Shown in pieces: positions 35,014 through 43,345 of a DNA stretch of 63,027 nt; within the stretch, counting starts at the first letter, position 1, and each line of letters starts with the position of its first letter. The notes below the pieces were generated by a model. It saw nothing but the letters and a program-made list of their open reading frames with translations. It had not been told where the DNA came from and made no database searches. The translations under genes and the position numbers were made by a program. The stretch comes from Actinomadura mexicana (GTDB lineage: Bacteria; Actinomycetota; Actinomycetes; Streptosporangiales; Streptosporangiaceae). The stretch covers positions 1 to 63,027 of the forward strand of contig NZ_FZNP01000027.1 in assembly GCF_900188105.1 (NCBI RefSeq), read 5' to 3'.

Positions 35014-35802
35014 ATGCCGTACGCTGCGCGAATGACCCAACACGTGTGGGCGGTGTCATCTGGGGCAAGCCTGTTGCCGGTCAATCTCGTTCTTGCCGTG
35101 GCCGTGGCGGTGCTCTTGGCGGTGGCGGTGGCGGTCTGCCATTTCGGTCAGCTTGGGCATGCTCGCGCTGTTCTACTGGCCGGGCTGCGCGCCGCTGTGC
35201 AGCTCTCCGCCGTCTCGCTGGGCATCGGCGTCGTCGTCAGACACGTGCCGCTGCTCGCCCTGTTCGTGGTCCTGATGTTCGCGGTCGCGGTGCGCACCAG
35301 CGGCCGTCGCCTCACAAAGGGCCCGACCTGGTGGTGGACGGCACTGCCCATCGCCGCGGGCGTCGTCCCCATCATGACTCTTCTGTTGGTCGCGGGACTG
35401 CTGCCGCCAAGGGGCATCAGCGTGATCCCCGTTGCCGGCATCCTCATAGGAGGCGCGCTCACCGCCACCTATCTCTCCGGGCGCCGTGCCCTGGACGAAT
35501 TGGCGCAACGGTTCGGCGAAGTTGAAGCCGCAATGGCACTCGGCCTGCTCGATCGCGAAGCGCGGCTGCTCGTCGCCCGCGACAAGGCCGCCACCGCCCT
35601 TGTCCCCGCCATCGACCAGACCCGTACCGTGGGATTGGTGACACTGCCCGGCGCATTCGTTGGCATGATGCTCGGCGGCGCATCCCCGATAGCCGCCGGG
35701 GCAGTGCAACTGTTCGTCCTGATCGCGCTGCTGGCCATTGAGGCGATCGCCACACTCCTCACCCTCGAACTGGTGGCGCGCGGCATCTTCCTCGACCATT
35801 GA
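35014..35802 (+). CDS. fetB: FetB/YbbM-type ABC transporter permease
   Basis: 262 residues, ATG at 35014 with GGCGGAGG four bases before it (ATG at 35032 is an alternative). Six or seven TM helices. The UPF0014 family signature is present: 'ALRAAVQLSAVSLGI'-type first motif (here RAAVQLSAVSLGIG), and the C-terminal coupling motif 'TRTVGLVTLPGAFVGMMLGGASPIAAGAVQ', shown as the family block. In E. coli FetAB this permease works with the ATPase FetA in iron export and peroxide tolerance. No ATPase gene is adjacent here, so the partner must be elsewhere. Confidence 0.85.
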   Translation: MPYAARMTQHVWAVSSGASLLPVNLVLAVAVAVLLAVAVAVCHFGQLGHARAVLLAGLRAAVQLSAVSLGIGVVVRHVPLLALFVVLMFAVAVRTSGRRLTKGPTWWWTALPIAAGVVPIMTLLLVAGLLPPRGISVIPVAGILIGGALTATYLSGRRALDELAQRFGEVEAAMALGLLDREARLLVARDKAATALVPAIDQTRTVGLVTLPGAFVGMMLGGASPIAAGAVQLFVLIALLAIEAIATLLTLELVARGIFLDH

Positions 35803-35899
35803 CCCGCTTACTCGGCCTCTTCATTGGCTTTCCGGGTTCCTGGCCGTGTGGTGTGGTGGGTGAAGTCTTCCCGCTTCTTGGTGGCTTCCGCTGCGACGG

Positions 35900-35931
35900 T
35901 TGACCTTGACGCGATGCGGCCCCAGTAGGCT
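35900..35931 (+). promoter_or_regulatory. Candidate leaderless promoter of the deacetylase-like gene
   Basis: TAGGCT (35926-35931) ends seven bases before the GTG at 35939, the spacing expected for a leaderless actinobacterial transcript. TTGACC and TTGACG at 35900 and 35906 are possible -35 boxes, but spacings of 20 and 14 are not ideal. Confidence 0.45.
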
Positions 35932-35938
35932 ACAGATT

Positions 35939-36703
35939 GTGACGATTCGGAGACGCACCGTCCTTGTTGGTGTTGCTGGCCTGGCCGGAACAGGGGCCTG
36001 CGCAACGTGTGCTGGGCCGTCTGACCGTGGCATGCCGCAAGGCCGAAGTGCTGGCTCCCAGACCGCCGCGCCCACCACGACGGTGCGATCTGAACGCCCT
36101 CGGCCGGGGGAGATCGTCCATGGCCCGCGAGCCGCCCGCGCCGTGGCGCTGACGTTCCACGGTGCGGGTGACCCGAAGCTGGCGCGGCAGGTGGTGAACG
36201 AGCTGGATGCGGCGGGGGCGCGCATCACGGTGATGGCCGTGGGGCGGTGGCTGGACGAGGAGCCACGGATGGCGCGGTTGTTCCTGGACGATGGCCACGA
36301 GCTCGGCAACCACACGCAGAACCATCGCGACGTGGACGCGATGTCCGCGGCGGCGTCGTATGCGGAAATCGCAGAGTGCGCCCAGCGGCTGCGGAGGCTG
36401 ACCGGAACAGCGGGGGCGTGGTTTCGCCCGTCGCAGGCCCGGCACGCGTCGGCGCGGGTGCGGGCGCAGGCGGCGGCACTCGGCTACCGCGGCTGCCTGT
36501 CCTATGACGTGGATTCGCTGGACTTCGCAGATCCGGGCAAGTCGGCCATCATCCGTAAAGTTCTCGGTGAGGCACGCGGGGGGTCGGTGGTGAGCATGCA
36601 TCTCGGCCACGCTGGGACGGTCGAGGCGTTGCCGGCGATTCTGGACGGTCTGCGTCGGCGTGGGCTTCGGGCGGTGACCGTTTCTGAGCTGGTGCGAACA
36701 TGA
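35939..36703 (+). CDS. Tat/Sec-exported polysaccharide-deacetylase-like protein with altered metal motif
   Basis: 254 residues from the GTG at 35939. The start 'TIRRRTVLVGVAGLAGTGACATC' begins with three Arg and a hydrophobic core, like a Tat or lipoprotein signal. The NodB fold is readable: motif 1 'RAVALTFHGAGDPKL', motif 2 'GHELGNHTQNH' (both zinc His present), motif 3 'AWFRPSQARHA', and later 'SYDVDSLDFADPG' and 'GSVVSMHLGH'. In normal members motif 1 is TFDDGP; here the catalytic and metal Asp pair is replaced by His-Gly. The enzyme may be inactive or use a different chemistry. The stop overlaps the next ATG (ATGA), so it is co-translated with the lipoprotein propeller. Confidence 0.8.
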   Translation: MTIRRRTVLVGVAGLAGTGACATCAGPSDRGMPQGRSAGSQTAAPTTTVRSERPRPGEIVHGPRAARAVALTFHGAGDPKLARQVVNELDAAGARITVMAVGRWLDEEPRMARLFLDDGHELGNHTQNHRDVDAMSAAASYAEIAECAQRLRRLTGTAGAWFRPSQARHASARVRAQAAALGYRGCLSYDVDSLDFADPGKSAIIRKVLGEARGGSVVSMHLGHAGTVEALPAILDGLRRRGLRAVTVSELVRT

Positions 36704-37824
36704 AGCGCCGGTGGGCGCCGGCTGTGGTCGCCGGACTGCTGGTCGCGGGGTGCTCCTCGTCCGGGCATCCGCATGGCGCCGGTCCGGTGGAGTCCAGGAG
36801 CCGCGCTTTTGCCAGGTCGTTGGCGTCGCCGACAGACCTCTACGGGCACGACCGGCCGGGCATGCTCAGCCCGCAGGTGCGGGACCTGCCGGCGCGTGTG
36901 TATGTGCCGAATTCGCAGAGCGACGACGTGATCGTGCTAGACCAGAAGACGTTCAAACGGGTGGGACGGTTTCGGGTCGGCCGTAAGCCGCAGCATGTCG
37001 TCCCGTCCTGGGACATGCGGACGCTGTGGGTCAATGACAACGACTCCAACGACCTTGTCCCGATCGACCCGCGCACCGGCCGCCCGGGCAAGCCGGTCGC
37101 GGTCGACGACCCCTACAACATGTACTTCACGCCGGACGGTCGGTTCGCGATCATCATGGCGGAGCGGCTGCAGCGCATCGATTTCCGGGACGCCCACTCG
37201 ATGCGGCTGCGCAAGCACGTGAATGTGCCGTGCCGCGGTCCCAACCATGCCGACTTCTCGGCTTCGGGAGACTTCTTCCTCACCGCGTGTGAGTTCTCCG
37301 GCGAAGTGCTGCGCGTCGACACCCGTGGTCAGAGGGTCACCGGCGTGCTCAAGCTGGCGGACGGCGCGATGCCGCAGGACGTGAAGACCTCTCCCGACGG
37401 CCGGACGTTCTACATCGCTGACATGGCCTCCAACGGCGTCTGGACGATCGACGCGTCGACGTTCCGCGTGACCGGCTTCATCCGTACCGGCAAGGGCGCA
37501 CATGGGCTGTATGTGAGCCGTGACTCGACCACCCTGTACGTCACCAACCGGGCCGAGGGCTCCATCTCGCTGATCTCGTTCAAGACGGGGCGGGTCGTCC
37601 GGCGATGGCGGCTGCCCGGCGGTGGTTCGCCCGACATGGGCGGGGTGTCGGCCGACGGGCAGGTGCTGTGGCTGTCGGGCCGCTACCACAGCGAGGTGTA
37701 CGCGATCTCCACGGTCACAGGCCGGTTGATTCGCCGCATCCGTGTCGGCGACGGCCCGCACGGGCTGTGCGTGTATCCGCAGCCCGGCCGCTACTCCCTT
37801 GGCCACACCGGCGTTTTCCGCTGA
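36700..37824 (+). CDS. Lipoprotein with YVTN/YncE-type beta-propeller
   Basis: 374 residues. Signal with lipobox 'LLVAGCSSS' (lipidated Cys18). The mature part is a seven-bladed propeller of YVTN-like units: 'RVYVPNSQSDDVIVLDQKT', 'TLWVNDNDSNDLVPIDPRTG', 'TFYIADMASNGVWTIDAST', 'TLYVTNRAEGSISLISFKTG'. Such proteins are extracytoplasmic ligand or partner binders with no catalytic site. Overlap with the deacetylase-like gene implies the two act together at the cell surface. Confidence 0.87.
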   Translation: MKRRWAPAVVAGLLVAGCSSSGHPHGAGPVESRSRAFARSLASPTDLYGHDRPGMLSPQVRDLPARVYVPNSQSDDVIVLDQKTFKRVGRFRVGRKPQHVVPSWDMRTLWVNDNDSNDLVPIDPRTGRPGKPVAVDDPYNMYFTPDGRFAIIMAERLQRIDFRDAHSMRLRKHVNVPCRGPNHADFSASGDFFLTACEFSGEVLRVDTRGQRVTGVLKLADGAMPQDVKTSPDGRTFYIADMASNGVWTIDASTFRVTGFIRTGKGAHGLYVSRDSTTLYVTNRAEGSISLISFKTGRVVRRWRLPGGGSPDMGGVSADGQVLWLSGRYHSEVYAISTVTGRLIRRIRVGDGPHGLCVYPQPGRYSLGHTGVFR

Positions 37825-37883
37825 ACGCGGTGGTCCGCACTCCCGAAGCGTGACCGCCCTCGCGTTCCCGGGTTCCTGCGCGG

Positions 37884-38639
37884 TCAGGGTCCGGCGATCC
37901 GGCGGACGGCGTCGACGTACCGGCGGACCGCCTGCGCCGGGAGCCGCCCGGCGGGGAGTTCGGCCACGAACGCGCTGTCGCGGACGACGGTGTTCTCCCA
38001 GCCGGTGATGCTCCCTGGACGGCGAGTGAGCGTGCGCAGCGGGAGTCCGACGTCGCGGGCGAAGCGCCGCTCGACGTCCTTGGGTCCTTCGGAGGCGTCG
38101 ACGACGGCCAGGTGCTGGTGGAACCAGATGCCGATGGTCGGGCGGATACGCCGGACGAGGTCGGCGGCGTACCGTGACTCCGGCTCGGAGAGTGGCCCGG
38201 GGCCGGAGTAGTGGACTGAGCCGCGCGAGTCGATCGGTCGCCACCGGGCTGGGAAGTTGCGGTTGAGGTCGACGCCGCGCGCGTTGCCCCGCGTCCGGGC
38301 CGCCATCCCGTCCGGGTTGAACGACGGAACCACCCACAAATCCGTGCTCGTCGGCTCGGCGCCGGCGGCCAGGGCATCGACCACCGGCACACCGGCCTGC
38401 TCGTCTCCGTGCACGCAGCCGACGACCAGCACTCGTCGAGCCGCGCGAGGGTTCCCCAGTTCGAAGGCGACGATGGGGCGACCCTGGACGGACCTGCCCA
38501 GCGGCACCGTCCTGCGGACCCCATGTCGCGCCGACGACCAACCGGCCTCTCCGGACCCGCCGCACGCCGCCGAGAAGATCAGAAGGCCGAGGAGGACAAG
38601 CCCGAAGCCGCGCAAGATCGTCGGCCGCCGACCCACCAT
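37884..38639 (-). CDS. M14-family zinc carboxypeptidase, lipoprotein
   Basis: 251 residues from the ATG at 38639, preceded by GGGGGGA. Lipobox 'FSAACGGS'. Zinc ligands are in 'VGCVHGDEQAG' (HxxE) and 'IWFHQHLAV' (third His). Substrate residues are 'GVDLNRNFP' (the NR pair), and the catalytic Glu is probably in 'SAFVAELPAG'. This fits the M14 subgroup that trims murein peptides or gamma-D-glutamyl bonds. It is anchored outside the membrane, consistent with peptidoglycan turnover. Transcribed away from the BlaI gene across a ~210-base region. Confidence 0.87.
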   Translation of the reverse strand: MVGRRPTILRGFGLVLLGLLIFSAACGGSGEAGWSSARHGVRRTVPLGRSVQGRPIVAFELGNPRAARRVLVVGCVHGDEQAGVPVVDALAAGAEPTSTDLWVVPSFNPDGMAARTRGNARGVDLNRNFPARWRPIDSRGSVHYSGPGPLSEPESRYAADLVRRIRPTIGIWFHQHLAVVDASEGPKDVERRFARDVGLPLRTLTRRPGSITGWENTVVRDSAFVAELPAGRLPAQAVRRYVDAVRRIAGP

Positions 38640-38809
38640 GATGCGTCCCCCCAGACATGTGCCTCGACCGATCTGGGGGAAGTTGCTCTCAGATACCCGC
38701 ATCGCAGAAAGTGACACATTGACAACATGTAGTGATATTGGGTGGCGTGGCCGTGTCAACGGTGCCGAGCGTCCGTGGGCATGAGGGGCGACGGGAGGCC
38801 GCCGTCTTC

Positions 38810-38825
38810 TACTATCGGCATAGTT
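38810..38825 (+). promoter_or_regulatory. BlaI-type operator 1 (TACTAT-N4-ATAGTT)
   Basis: Inverted repeat TACTATCGGCATAGTT, 25 bases upstream of the BlaI gene start at 38850. It shares sequence with operator 2 at 39373-39388, suggesting autoregulation by the adjacent repressor. Confidence 0.65.
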
Positions 38826-38849
38826 GTCTCACGAGTGCGGAGCGGGCCG

Positions 38850-39251
38850 ATGACGAGCACGGACGGGCGGGGACGGCGGCCCGCCGGGATGCTGGAGGAC
38901 GCGGTGCTGTCCGTGCTGTGGGATGGGGCGCGGCCGATGAGTCCCGCCGACGTCCAGGCCGTTCTCGACGGCTCGTCCGCCTATACGACCGTGATGACCA
39001 CTCTGGCGCGGCTGGCCCGTAAGGGGCTCGCGACACGTCAGCGTGAAGGGCGCGGGTTCGTGTACTCCGCGAACGTTGACGAGGCCGGCCACACGGCCGC
39101 CGCGATGCACGAGTTGCTGGCCCGCCGCAGCGATCGCGCCGCGGTGCTCGCCCGGTTCGTGTCCGAACTCGCCCCTGGGGACGAGGCGTTGCTGCACAGC
39201 CTGCTCGGTGAGGCCGGTACCGATGGCGGCGAAACCCCTGACGGCCACTGA
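38850..39251 (+). CDS. BlaI/MecI-family repressor 1
   Basis: 133 residues from the ATG at 38850 (GGAG upstream). Winged helix: 'RPAGMLEDAVLSVLWD', 'MSPADVQAVLDGSSAYTTVMTTLARLARKGLATRQ' (recognition helix AYTTVMTTLARL), wing 'GRGFVYSA', and a dimerisation tail 'LLARRSDRAAVLARFV...LAPGDEALL'. In the bla/mec systems such repressors are cleaved by an M56 protease. It lies between two matching inverted repeats (38810, 39373) and likely controls itself and the GT2 gene downstream. Confidence 0.9.
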   Translation: MTSTDGRGRRPAGMLEDAVLSVLWDGARPMSPADVQAVLDGSSAYTTVMTTLARLARKGLATRQREGRGFVYSANVDEAGHTAAAMHELLARRSDRAAVLARFVSELAPGDEALLHSLLGEAGTDGGETPDGH

Positions 39252-39372
39252 GGTCGCCACGCCCGCGCAGGGCGGCTACTGGACGAGCCGCTCCCTCGGT
39301 CCTGTCGCAAATGCGGACGGCGGGACGGCGGTAGGTCCGCTCGCGCTTACGTTCCGTTAACCCGCCGGCTTT

Positions 39373-39388
39373 TACTATTGCGATAGTA
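39373..39388 (+). promoter_or_regulatory. BlaI-type operator 2 (perfect TACTAT-N4-ATAGTA)
   Basis: Perfect 6-4-6 inverted repeat TACTATTGCGATAGTA, 35 bases before the GT2 start. It shares 13 of 16 bases with operator 1. Confidence 0.7.
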
Positions 39389-39422
39389 GATCCTTGGATT
39401 CGGATGAGGGCGGTGGAACCGT

Positions 39423-41162
39423 TTGCTATCGGAACCCGATGTGACCGTCGTCGTGATCGCCTGCAACGACGCGCGGCGGCTCCCTCGTGCCGTCCGCTCG
39501 GCGCTGGAGCAGTCGCTCGTCCGGGTGGAGGTCATCATCGTCGACGACGCGAGCACCGACTCCACGCCGAGGGTCGCCGCCGATCTGGCAGCGGCCCATC
39601 CGGATCGAGTGCGCACCTTCCCGCTCCAGGTGAGCTCCGGCGGGTGCGGCGCCCCGCGCAATTTCGGCATCCAGATCGCGCGTGGCCGGTACGTGATGTT
39701 CCTCGACAGCGACGACACCCTTCCGCCGCATGCCTGCGGCACCATGGTGGCGGCCGCCGAGGAGACCGGCGCCGACCTGGTCGCGGGGCGGTGCGTTCGT
39801 GTCCTTCCCGACCGGGAGGAGGACTGGTGCCCGTGGCTGTACCGGGAACCGGGGGTGTTCGGCGGCGTCCTGGATCAGCCGGATCTGCTGGACGACACTC
39901 TGGCGACCAACAAGTGCTACCGGCGCACGTTCCTCGACCGCGCGAAGCTGCGCTTCGCCGAGCGGCTCCACTACGAGCACCTGCTGTTCAGTGCGCAGGC
40001 GTACCTCGCCGCCGATGGCATCGCGGTCGTCCCCGATCGGGTCTACAACCGGCTGGTGGATCCGCGTAGCCGGGCGCCGTCGATCAGTGACCGGCGCTCG
40101 GAGCCGCGGGACTTCGCCGACCGACTGGAGATCCACCGGCGGATCGACATCGCGTTGCGCGACCATGGCGCGGCTGAGTTGGCGCGTCTCAAAGACACGG
40201 AGTTCATCGATCACGACCTGCTGCTCTACCTGCGCGGGCTGCGCAGCCGCGATCCGGGCGACCGCCGACCGTTCACCGACCTGGCCCGGTCCTACCTGGC
40301 CGAAATGGACGACGCTGTCTTCCATGCCGCCGGCCGGATCCCGGCGATCGCCGCCCTGATGATCCGGGAGGGTGACATCGAGGCGGCGATGGCCGCCGTC
40401 GACCTGGTGCCGAGGAGCGGTGTTCCGGTGCTGTCGATGGAGCCGGCCGAACAGGACGGGCGCGTCTACTGGTCGGCCGCCCATATCGGCACCGAACTCG
40501 GCCGCAGCCTGCTGGACGTCACGGACATGGACCTGTGGATGCTTCCGCCCGATTCCCTTCATCTGGGCGGCCGCGTGACCGCGATGCGGCCGGAAGGCAG
40601 ACTCCTGCGAGTCTCGGGAACCGTGGTGAATCCCCTCGGGCGGATCGGACCCGATGAGGAACTGAGCGGAACCCTGGACATCCGCGACCGCCGCCGCGCA
40701 GGCCGTGCCCGCCAGATCCAGGCAAGCTTCCGGCACTTGGACGGCCGGATCGCATGGGAGGCGATGTTCGTGCCGTCCCGGACGATCAGGCCCTTCGGGC
40801 TCGTCGACCAGACGTGGGCCATGGGGCTGCGTCTGAAGGTCCGCGGTACCACCGTCATGGTGCGCCTCACCTCCGACGGGACCGCCCACTGCGACCTCGC
40901 CGTCCCCGTCCGGCCCCGGCTGACACGGGCCGTCGGCGATCACCTGGAGCCCTACATCGCGGGGAACGGTGAGCTGGCCCTGCGCATCGTTGCCCGGCGA
41001 TGGCCCGCCCGCATGGTCTTGCCTCCGCTGCGCCGAGCCGCTGGAACCGCCCTCGCGCGAGCCCTGCGGCGTCGTCTGGCCCAGGGTTGGCAGCACCAGA
41101 CCCGGGCCCACGCGCGGACGCTGGCGAGCGGCCCCAGCCCGGCCGTCCAGCGGCGCGGGTAG
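39423..41162 (+). CDS. Family 2 glycosyltransferase with C-terminal extension
   Basis: 579 residues from the TTG at 39423 (GGTGGAA upstream; GTG at 39441 possible). GT-A domain: 'VTVVVIACNDARRLPRAVRS', 'VEVIIVDDASTDST', 'APRNFGIQIARGRYVMFLDSDDTL' (DxD = DSDD), and a catalytic region near 'ERLHYEHLLF'. The N-terminal ~230 residues resemble teichoic-acid or exopolysaccharide transferases. The C-terminal ~250 residues form a beta-rich domain without TM helices. It probably adds sugars to a wall polymer at the inner membrane face. Preceded by operator 2, so likely derepressed with BlaI 1. Confidence 0.85.
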   Translation: MLSEPDVTVVVIACNDARRLPRAVRSALEQSLVRVEVIIVDDASTDSTPRVAADLAAAHPDRVRTFPLQVSSGGCGAPRNFGIQIARGRYVMFLDSDDTLPPHACGTMVAAAEETGADLVAGRCVRVLPDREEDWCPWLYREPGVFGGVLDQPDLLDDTLATNKCYRRTFLDRAKLRFAERLHYEHLLFSAQAYLAADGIAVVPDRVYNRLVDPRSRAPSISDRRSEPRDFADRLEIHRRIDIALRDHGAAELARLKDTEFIDHDLLLYLRGLRSRDPGDRRPFTDLARSYLAEMDDAVFHAAGRIPAIAALMIREGDIEAAMAAVDLVPRSGVPVLSMEPAEQDGRVYWSAAHIGTELGRSLLDVTDMDLWMLPPDSLHLGGRVTAMRPEGRLLRVSGTVVNPLGRIGPDEELSGTLDIRDRRRAGRARQIQASFRHLDGRIAWEAMFVPSRTIRPFGLVDQTWAMGLRLKVRGTTVMVRLTSDGTAHCDLAVPVRPRLTRAVGDHLEPYIAGNGELALRIVARRWPARMVLPPLRRAAGTALARALRRRLAQGWQHQTRAHARTLASGPSPAVQRRG

Positions 41163-41193
41163 CCGACGCAAGTCAGCTTGGTTTCATCAAATA

Positions 41194-41207
41194 CTACAAA
41201 CATGTAG
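41194..41207 (+). promoter_or_regulatory. BlaI-type operator 3 (CTACA-N4-TGTAG)
   Basis: CTACAAACATGTAG, a perfect 5-4-5 inverted repeat with the TACA/TGTA core of classic BlaI/MecI sites. Lies 56 bases upstream of the DedA gene. Confidence 0.7.
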
Positions 41208-41263
41208 ATTTTTCGACCCACGGGGGACGGGTACGCTCCCGGTCCTCGGAAACGGGGGATCCG

Positions 41264-41971
41264 ATGATCGAAGGTTTCGGTGCCCTTCCCGCGGCTGTGA
41301 ACCCGCTGGACGCGGGGTCGTTGCTGGCGGCTTTCGGGACGGTCGGAATCGCGGTGGTCCTGTTCGCCGAGACCGGGCTGCTCATCGGGTTCTTCCTGCC
41401 GGGAGACTCGCTGCTGTTCACCGCCGGGCTGCTGTGCACGGCGGGCGCCCACGGGAACACGCGGCTGTCGCTGCCATGGGTGATGTGCGCCGCCGCGGCC
41501 GGGGCGCTCATCGGAGCCCAGTGCGGGTTCGTCCTCGGACGCCGCGGCGGGCGCGTGCTACTCGCCCGCAGCCGCAACCGGCATCTCCTGAACGGTGTGG
41601 CACGCGCGGAGGAGTACCTGGGGCGCTACGGGCATGCCAGGGCGATCGTGCTGGCGCGGTTCGTCCCCGTTGTGCGGACCGTCCTCAATCCGCTCGCCGG
41701 CGCTCTGGACGTGCCCGTCCGGGTGTTCACCTTGTGGCAGGTCGCCGGTGGACTGCTGTGGAGCCTCGGGTTGGTACTTGCGGGCTACCTGCTCGGGTCC
41801 TCGATCCCGAGCATCGACACCTATCTGCTGCCCGCCGTCGCCGTCATCGTGGTGCTCTCGCTCCTGCCGATCGGCATCGAGTTCCTCAGGGCACGGCGAC
41901 GGGCGGCCCACTCCGACCGGGCTCCCCGGGCAGGCCACGGCCGTCGACGGCACGACGGCCCGGTGCCGTGA
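41264..41971 (+). CDS. DedA-family membrane protein
   Basis: 235 residues, ATG at 41264 after CGGGGGA. DedA hallmarks: 'LFAETGLLIGFFLPGDSLLF', then 'GAQCGFVLGRRGG', 'LARFVPVVRTVLNPLAGAL' (the F-x-P-x-x-R motif) and 'WQVAGGLLWSLGLVLAGYLLGS'. DedA proteins are lipid scramblases or flippases for carrier lipids such as undecaprenyl phosphate, and affect envelope integrity and proton-motive force. Regulation by operator 3 is likely. BlaI 2 follows 47 bases later on the same strand. Confidence 0.9.
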   Translation: MIEGFGALPAAVNPLDAGSLLAAFGTVGIAVVLFAETGLLIGFFLPGDSLLFTAGLLCTAGAHGNTRLSLPWVMCAAAAGALIGAQCGFVLGRRGGRVLLARSRNRHLLNGVARAEEYLGRYGHARAIVLARFVPVVRTVLNPLAGALDVPVRVFTLWQVAGGLLWSLGLVLAGYLLGSSIPSIDTYLLPAVAVIVVLSLLPIGIEFLRARRRAAHSDRAPRAGHGRRRHDGPVP

Positions 41972-42018
41972 CACACTGGTCACCGGAGGGCGTTTGCAGG
42001 CACAGCGAGGGGGCGCCC

Positions 42019-42375
42019 ATGGCCGGCGGGCGGCGCGAGCCGGGCGCGCTGGAATCGGAGATCATGACCGTCCTGCAGCACGCGGGTGAGGCGCTGGCCC
42101 CCGCCCAGGTGCGGCAGTGCCTGAGCGGAGAACTCGCGTACACCACCGTTGTGACGATCCTGTCCCGCATGCACGATAAGGGTCTGCTCGTCCGCACGAA
42201 GGCCGGACGGGCTTTCCGCTACGCGCCGATGAGCGACGAGCCGGGGCTCGCCGCGCACCGCATGCACCAGGTCCTGGACGGGCGGTCCGACCGGGACACG
42301 GTGCTCCTGCGTTTCGTCGAATCCCTGTCCGACGAGGACGAGCGGCGGGTCCGCGCGCTACTCGAAAGCCGGTGA
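42019..42375 (+). CDS. BlaI/MecI-family repressor 2
   Basis: 118 residues, ATG at 42019 with GAGGGGG upstream. 'LESEIMTVLQHAGEALAPAQVRQCLSG', recognition helix 'AYTTVVTILSRMHDKGLL', wing 'GRAFRYAP', C-terminal 'LDGRSDRDTVLLRFVESLSDEDERRV'. Only 7 bases before the M56 peptidase gene, the standard repressor-protease pairing. A GTGAC-N6-GTCAC repeat at ~41968-41983 could be its own operator. Confidence 0.9.
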   Translation: MAGGRREPGALESEIMTVLQHAGEALAPAQVRQCLSGELAYTTVVTILSRMHDKGLLVRTKAGRAFRYAPMSDEPGLAAHRMHQVLDGRSDRDTVLLRFVESLSDEDERRVRALLESR

Positions 42376-42382
42376 GACATCG

Positions 42383-43318
42383 ATGGATGTGGATGGCCTC
42401 CTGCCCCTGATACTCCCGGTCGTCATGGCGGGCGCCGCGCGTCCGCTGTCCGGCCTGCTGCCGCCGCGCACGGCCACATGGCTGCTGACCGCGACGAGCG
42501 TCGTGCTCGCCCTGGCCAGCACCGCCACACTGGCGGTCCTCGCGCTGGGCGGGGCGCTGCGCCTGCCGCCGATCGCGAGACTCGGGCACCTGTCCGAGCA
42601 TGTCCTGCGTCACACCACGGGCACCAGTCCCGCGGTGGCCGCGGTCGCCGGCCTGGCGCTGGTGGCGAGCCTGTTCGCAGCGGTTCACACGGTCGCGGCG
42701 CAGGCCCGGGCGCTGCTGGACGGCGCGCGAATCGCCCGCGGGCTTCCCGGGCAGGGAGTGCTGGCCGTCGTCGAGGACGCCGCGCCCGACGCGTTCGCCC
42801 TCCCCGGCCGCCCGGGACGCATCGTCGTCTCCACCGGGATGCTGGCGGCCCTCGATTCCGCCGAGCGTGCCGTTCTGCTCGCCCACGAGCACGCGCACCT
42901 GGCCGGGCGCCACCATCTGTTCCGCGCGGCCGCGCGCACCGCCGCCGCCGTCAACCCGCTTCTGCGTCCGCTGCGCAGCGCCGTGACCTACACGACCGAG
43001 CGCTGGGCGGACGAGTCCGCCGCGGCCGGCGCCGGCCGTGAGCGGGCGGCACGCGCGATCGGCAGGGCGGCCCTTGCCCGAAACCGGCGCCCCGGGCCGG
43101 GCCACGCGTCGGCGCTCGGCATCGGCTCCGTCCTCAACCGCCGCGGGGCGCGCCCCGGACCGCTGCCCCGAAGGGTCGCCGCGCTGCTCGCGCCCCCGCC
43201 GCGCAGGCGCGGAGTGCTCGTCGCGGCCACCGTGGTCCTCATCGTCCTGTCGGTGCTGTCGGCGAACGACGGGGCGATCGATCTCCACCAGCTCATCGAG
43301 CACGCGCAGGCAGGCTAG
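42383..43318 (+). CDS. M56 (BlaR1/MecR1-like) membrane metallopeptidase
   Basis: 311 residues. TM helices near the N-terminus (residues ~5-55 and 85-110) and one at the C-terminus ('VLVAATVVLIVLSVLS'). The cytosolic zinc domain has HEHAH in 'AVLLAHEHAHLAGRHH' and a downstream Glu in 'ERWADESAA'. There is no penicillin-binding sensor domain. This is the short M56 form common in actinomycetes, which is thought to cleave its partner BlaI repressor on an unknown envelope signal. Operon with BlaI 2. Confidence 0.88.
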   Translation: MDVDGLLPLILPVVMAGAARPLSGLLPPRTATWLLTATSVVLALASTATLAVLALGGALRLPPIARLGHLSEHVLRHTTGTSPAVAAVAGLALVASLFAAVHTVAAQARALLDGARIARGLPGQGVLAVVEDAAPDAFALPGRPGRIVVSTGMLAALDSAERAVLLAHEHAHLAGRHHLFRAAARTAAAVNPLLRPLRSAVTYTTERWADESAAAGAGRERAARAIGRAALARNRRPGPGHASALGIGSVLNRRGARPGPLPRRVAALLAPPPRRRGVLVAATVVLIVLSVLSANDGAIDLHQLIEHAQAG

Positions 43319-43345
43319 GGGCGAACGTGTGCCTGGCGCCCGCAC

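Noticed and set aside
34617..35084. Minus-strand frame of 155 codons upstream of the FetB gene
   Set aside because: No motif, atypical composition, and it would overlap the permease start.
36937..38658. Minus-strand frame of 573 codons opposite the lipoprotein and over the M14 gene
   Set aside because: Low-complexity, no motifs; the recognised genes explain both strands better.
38700..38730. Possible BlaI operator upstream of the M14 gene (acat-N7-atgt)
   Set aside because: Arms are only four bases and match neither operator class well.
39426..41171. Minus-strand frame of 581 codons opposite the GT2 gene
   Set aside because: Shadow ORF; the GT2 reading has clear DxD and family blocks.
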